A stretch of DNA of 34,293 nt from Chloroflexota bacterium (GTDB lineage Bacteria; Chloroflexota; Limnocylindria; Limnocylindrales; CSP1-4): positions 1 to 34,293 of the forward strand of contig JANXWH010000123.1 of NCBI GenBank assembly GCA_025351245.1, in the 5' to 3' direction. Of the stretch, positions 31,545 to 34,293 are shown piece by piece (the stretch's first letter is position 1; each line of letters opens with the position of its first letter). Made by a program: the position numbers and the translations under genes. The notes beneath the pieces were generated by a model. The model was not told the DNA's origin. It saw only the letters and a list, made by a program, of their open reading frames with translations, and did no database searches.

Positions 31545-31748
31545 CGCCGCGCCCACGCAGAGCCGGACGGCACACTCCGGGCGACCGGCGCGTCGAAACG
31601 CCGTCTTGACGGGTAGTGGAGGATAGGGCTCAGAGATGATTGCCAGGGCGCTTCCTCTCGACCGGGCTCGCCGCGGTCCTCTTCGCGGCCGGCACCGCCA
31701 CCGCCACGGCGAACTCCGGGCCCTCATCCACGGTGGGGACGGTCGCCC

Positions 31749-33299
31749 GTGACGGGGCGGAGGCTCGCCGGCCTCTCGGCCGCGCTGCTCGGCGCCTCGC
31801 TGGTCGCGGCGTGCGGAGGCTCCGCCCCGCCCTCGCCGAGCAGACCGGCCGCGGATGCGCCCTCCGCGACGCCCGCACCGCAATCGGGCAGCCCGGCGGC
31901 CGTCCCGAGGCCCACCGGGTCGATCGTCCCCTGGATCGACGAGTCGGCCCTGACGGCCCCGTCACCAACCCCCGTCCCGGTGCCGTCCGGGACGCCGACC
32001 TGCCTCCCCGGCGACCTCGCCGCCTCCGCCGAGTGGCAGGGAGGCGGCGGGCAGATGCTCGGCGCGCTGACCCTGACGAACGTCGGAACGCACCCGTGCG
32101 CCCTGGTCGGCCCTCCCCGCCTCGTCGAGCTGCGCTCGAGCACGTCGACCATCAGGCCGATCACCTACCGCGCCGACCGCGGCGACGGGAGCAACGTCCC
32201 GGGCGCGGTCGCCGGCCCGGTCCTGCTCGAGCCCGGCGGGAAGGCGGGGTCGTACCTGTGGTGGTCGAACTGGTGCGGCGCCGCGAAGCCTGCCGTCACG
32301 TCCCTCGCCGTCACCCTGCCGTCGGGCGGAGCCCCGGTCACCGCGGGCGCGACGTCGCCCGGGCCGGGGATCGGTGGGGTGCCGCGCTGCGACGCGCCCT
32401 CGGCCGCGTCCACCTTCACCGCCTACGCCTTCACCCCCGTCGCGTCGGAGGTGACCGCGCCGTCTCCGCAGCCGGCGGCGGCCGTCCTATCCGTGCCGTC
32501 CGCAGCGACCGCCGGAACGGACCTCGTCTACTACGTGACGCTCACGAACCTCGGGGCCCAGCCCGCCGCGCTCGACCCCTGCCCCACCTACTCCGAGAAC
32601 CTGGTCGCCGGTGGCGTGGCGGTGAAGCTGCCCGCCGCGGTGTTCCTGCTGCTGAACTGCGCCGCGATCGGGCCGGCGCTGGCGCTCGGGGCCAGCGTCA
32701 CGCTCGAGGTCCGCCTGGCGATCCCCGCCGACGCCGCATCCGGTCCAGCAACCCTCCACTGGGACATGGACCCGGGCGGGCCCCTCGACACGAGCTCGGC
32801 CAGCGCGCAGGCCACCCTCACGATCGTCGGCCCGTCGAGCCTGCAACTGCCCAGTGCCGGCGGGACGTGCGTCAGCACCCAGTTCGCGCTGGGCCCGGCG
32901 ACGAGCAGCTACAGCTTCAGCACCGCCGGCACGAGGGCCGTGGACGTCGTGCAGCCGATCCGGAACACGGGCGCAGCGTGCGTGCTCCGGCTGCCCGCCA
33001 CGGTCGGGGTCGCGTCCGCGACCGGCCCGTTCCAGGCGCTCCCCGTGGAGGGTGGCGGGGAGGCGGTGGACATCGCTGCCGGGCAATCGCTGTCGCTGGT
33101 GGTCCGCGGCTGGTGGTGGACCGGGTGGACCTCGGACACCGGGCAGACCCCGTCCCCGCCCCCCTGCGCCAACCCGGTCAGCGACATCACCCGGATCGAG
33201 TTCCCGCTCGCGTCCGGCACGATCGAGATCGGCTTCACCACCGCCTGGCACCAGGTCTGCACCGAGCCGGTCAGCGCGTCGGTGTCCGTCGGCAACTAG
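31749..33299 (+). CDS. Lipoprotein with DUF4232-like domain
   Basis: The product is 516 residues from GTG 31749. The signal MTGRRLAGLSAALLGASLVAAC has lipobox VAAC, followed by a Pro-rich linker to about residue 82. Residues about 84-190 match DUF4232: TCLPGDLAASAEWQGGGGQM, LGALTLTNVGTHPCALVGP, then PRLVELRS. This is a beta-sandwich typical of secreted actinobacterial and Chloroflexota proteins, with a conserved Cys pair. The rest contains further beta-sandwich-like segments (YYVTLTNLGAQPAALDPCPT; ATVGVASATGPFQALP) and ends in a WWWTGW segment. It is probably a surface binding protein; the ligand is unknown. Last of three lipoproteins. Confidence 0.72.
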   Translation: MTGRRLAGLSAALLGASLVAACGGSAPPSPSRPAADAPSATPAPQSGSPAAVPRPTGSIVPWIDESALTAPSPTPVPVPSGTPTCLPGDLAASAEWQGGGGQMLGALTLTNVGTHPCALVGPPRLVELRSSTSTIRPITYRADRGDGSNVPGAVAGPVLLEPGGKAGSYLWWSNWCGAAKPAVTSLAVTLPSGGAPVTAGATSPGPGIGGVPRCDAPSAASTFTAYAFTPVASEVTAPSPQPAAAVLSVPSAATAGTDLVYYVTLTNLGAQPAALDPCPTYSENLVAGGVAVKLPAAVFLLLNCAAIGPALALGASVTLEVRLAIPADAASGPATLHWDMDPGGPLDTSSASAQATLTIVGPSSLQLPSAGGTCVSTQFALGPATSSYSFSTAGTRAVDVVQPIRNTGAACVLRLPATVGVASATGPFQALPVEGGGEAVDIAAGQSLSLVVRGWWWTGWTSDTGQTPSPPPCANPVSDITRIEFPLASGTIEIGFTTAWHQVCTEPVSASVSVGN

Positions 33300-33324
33300 C
33301 CGCGACCATCTGACCGACAGGCGA

Positions 33325-33341
33325 GGGGGCCGGTCGCCCCC
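33325..33341. terminator. Strong GC hairpin after lipoprotein cluster
   Basis: GGGGGC, loop CGGTC, GCCCCC form a perfect six-base stem 25 bases after the DUF4232 gene. Copies of CTGACCGA flank it on either side (33310-33317 and 33348-33355). Terminator is the simplest reading, although no T-run follows. Confidence 0.4.
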
Positions 33342-33539
33342 GGTCAACTGACCGATACCCGCGCGGGGGCGCCGCGCCGACCATCAGGGCGTGGCTCGCC
33401 TCATTTCTCAAATCCGCCCTGCTGCGGCGGGACGTCCCCTACTGGTCGGCCGCCCCCTCCCCGGTGCCGACCCGGCCCGCCCCGTCCGACATCGGGGCAC
33501 CTCTCTCCGCCTCGACTCGTTCCGCGCGGCACAGCGCCG

Positions 33540-33884
33540 GTGAGCGCCGACGCGCCCGACCCCACGGGCCTCACGCAGCGCGACCTCCTGATGGAGATGC
33601 GGGAGGACATCAGGGGGCTCAGGGCCACCGTCGGCGCGATCGCGCGGGACCAGGCGCTCGGCGTCGAGCGGCGGGCCGCCATGCAGCGCTCCGCGGACTC
33701 CATCTACGACCGCCTGGACGCCCACGACCGCGACCTCGACCGGATGCAGGCGTGGCAGGACCGCGCCGACGGGGCCCTCGTCCTCGCGCGCTGGGCCCTC
33801 GGCGCGTCGCTGATCTCGCTCACCGCGGTCGTCCTGCAGGTCGTCGCCGCAGTCGCGAAGGCGATAAACCCGAGCCTGCCGTGA
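33540..33884 (+). CDS. Phage-like coiled-coil protein with one membrane helix
   Basis: The 114-residue product starts at GTG 33540. It has a polar heptad-like region (RDLLMEMREDIRGLRATVGA, IYDRLDAHDRDLDRMQAW) and one C-terminal membrane helix (ALGASLISLTAVVLQVVAA). This shape is shared with phage haemolysin XhlA-like and spanin/holin accessory proteins found just before lysins. The next gene, 14 bases on, encodes a peptidoglycan amidase, which supports a lysis cassette role. No sequence family is recognised with certainty. Confidence 0.55.
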   Translation: MSADAPDPTGLTQRDLLMEMREDIRGLRATVGAIARDQALGVERRAAMQRSADSIYDRLDAHDRDLDRMQAWQDRADGALVLARWALGASLISLTAVVLQVVAAVAKAINPSLP

Positions 33885-33898
33885 GCGGGACCTGAGCC

Positions 33899-34293
33899 AT
33901 GAACCTCGTGACTGCGTTGCTGACCAACGATGCCTACGGCTACCCCAAGGGTGTCGCGCGCCGGCGGAAGGCGACGATCCTCGCGTGCTTGCACCAGACC
34001 GCCAATACGGCAACCGCAATGCAGGAACGCAACTACGCCAACAGGGCGCACAGCACCGGGCCGTCCGCGACCGCATACATCGACCGCGACGGCTCCATCG
34101 TCCGCGCCATCCGGCCCGACAAGTACGCCGCCTGGAGCAGGGCGACGTGGACCACCCCGACCTCACGATCCCGACGGTCAAGGTCGCGGTCGCGTCGGGC
34201 GTGAACATGAACGAGTGGGTCTACGAGAGCCTGGAGGTGTGCGGCCGAGGTGCTGAGCCGTTCTCGACGCAGCAGTTCGAGGCCGTCGCCCAG
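33899..34293 (+). pseudogene. N-acetylmuramoyl-L-alanine amidase, frameshifted and cut by the window edge
   Basis: The first frame has an amidase_2-type start: residues 28-80 contain ACLHQTANTATAMQERNYAN and GPSATAYIDRDGSIVRAI, with the His of LHQT as a zinc ligand, ending RPDKYAAWS. At about 34138 the reading frame moves: GDVDHPDLTIPTVKVAVAS continues one frame over and runs to the window end with NMNEWVYESLEVCGRGAEP. Loss of a single base (probably a C next to the AGC) explains it. Without the shift it would be a phage endolysin. Either a real pseudogene or a sequencing error; it cannot be decided here. It follows the coiled-coil membrane protein in a lysis-like arrangement. Confidence 0.62.

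Noticed and set aside
29849-31609. A 586-residue frame on the plus strand overlapping two lipoprotein genes
   Set aside because: Composition is Arg-rich with no domain, and the overlapping frames carry clear signal peptides and lipoboxes.
31640-33313. A frame with a signal-peptide-like start (FLSTGLAAVLFAAGTATATA) overlapping the DUF4232 gene
   Set aside because: The beginning looks like a secretion signal, but after about 35 residues it turns into an Arg/Pro-rich mirror of the DUF4232 gene. It may be a leftover of a decayed gene start; not strong enough to call.

Overview
The window is about 70% GC, tightly packed, and shows no rRNA, intact tRNA or CRISPR array. Gene content suggests a free-living, high-GC bacterium with a simple envelope. 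It includes many Cys-anchored lipoproteins with Ser/Pro/Thr-rich linkers, an S33 secreted peptidase, a 7Fe ferredoxin with its reductase, ComB, a CpaF/TadA-type ATPase and a group 1 truncated haemoglobin. My best guess is a soil or freshwater Chloroflexota member (Limnocylindria-like), with Actinomycetota as the alternative. This placement is inference from gene style, not a computed phylogeny.

Layout. 1-7.1 kb: a partial gene and an ECF sigma factor (minus strand), a secreted S33 peptidase, a type III restriction-subunit remnant, fumarase C, a ferredoxin/ferredoxin reductase operon, and a GT87-like membrane protein. 7.2-9.2 kb: unknown small proteins around a strong hairpin, then an ArsR-type regulator divergent from an unknown gene. 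9.4-13.0 kb: phosphoglucomutase, an untracked 33-residue lipoprotein gene, and a ChrB-domain protein with an MFS transporter. 13.0-21.3 kb (all minus strand): shikimate dehydrogenase, ComB, a glycosyltransferase translationally coupled to a glycogen-debranching-like enzyme, a GH3 lipoprotein, and an AAA/DUF4143 ATPase behind three 23-bp-spaced repeats. 21.7-23.5 kb: a CpaF/TadA secretion ATPase fused in frame to a RidA-like domain, without other pilus genes beside it.

23.5-29.5 kb is an accessory region. Four same-orientation copies of a short sequence matching the antisense of a tRNA-Pro-like 3' end (CCA, discriminator base, acceptor strand and T-stem strand) split it into modules: an AbiE-type toxin-antitoxin pair; truncated haemoglobin with a UbiE-like methyltransferase and a membrane protein, followed by DNA methyltransferase and zinc-finger fragments; and an AbrB/PIN toxin-antitoxin pair with the C-terminal remnant of a large serine recombinase. 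The last copy is read as part of that recombinase remnant. I interpret the copies as attachment-site scars from successive insertions of mobile elements.

29.5-33.3 kb carries three consecutive predicted lipoproteins of unknown function, the last with a DUF4232-like domain. 33.5 kb to the end looks phage-derived: a coiled-coil plus single-membrane-helix protein and a frameshifted N-acetylmuramoyl-L-alanine amidase cut by the window edge.

The observations most worth following are the tRNA-end scar series, the CpaF-RidA fusion, the 23-bp iterons before the DUF4143 ATPase, a hairpin that would hide the ribosome binding site of the sigma factor, three GTTCGCA boxes at exact 20-bp spacing, and the tiny lipoprotein gene at 11.1 kb.
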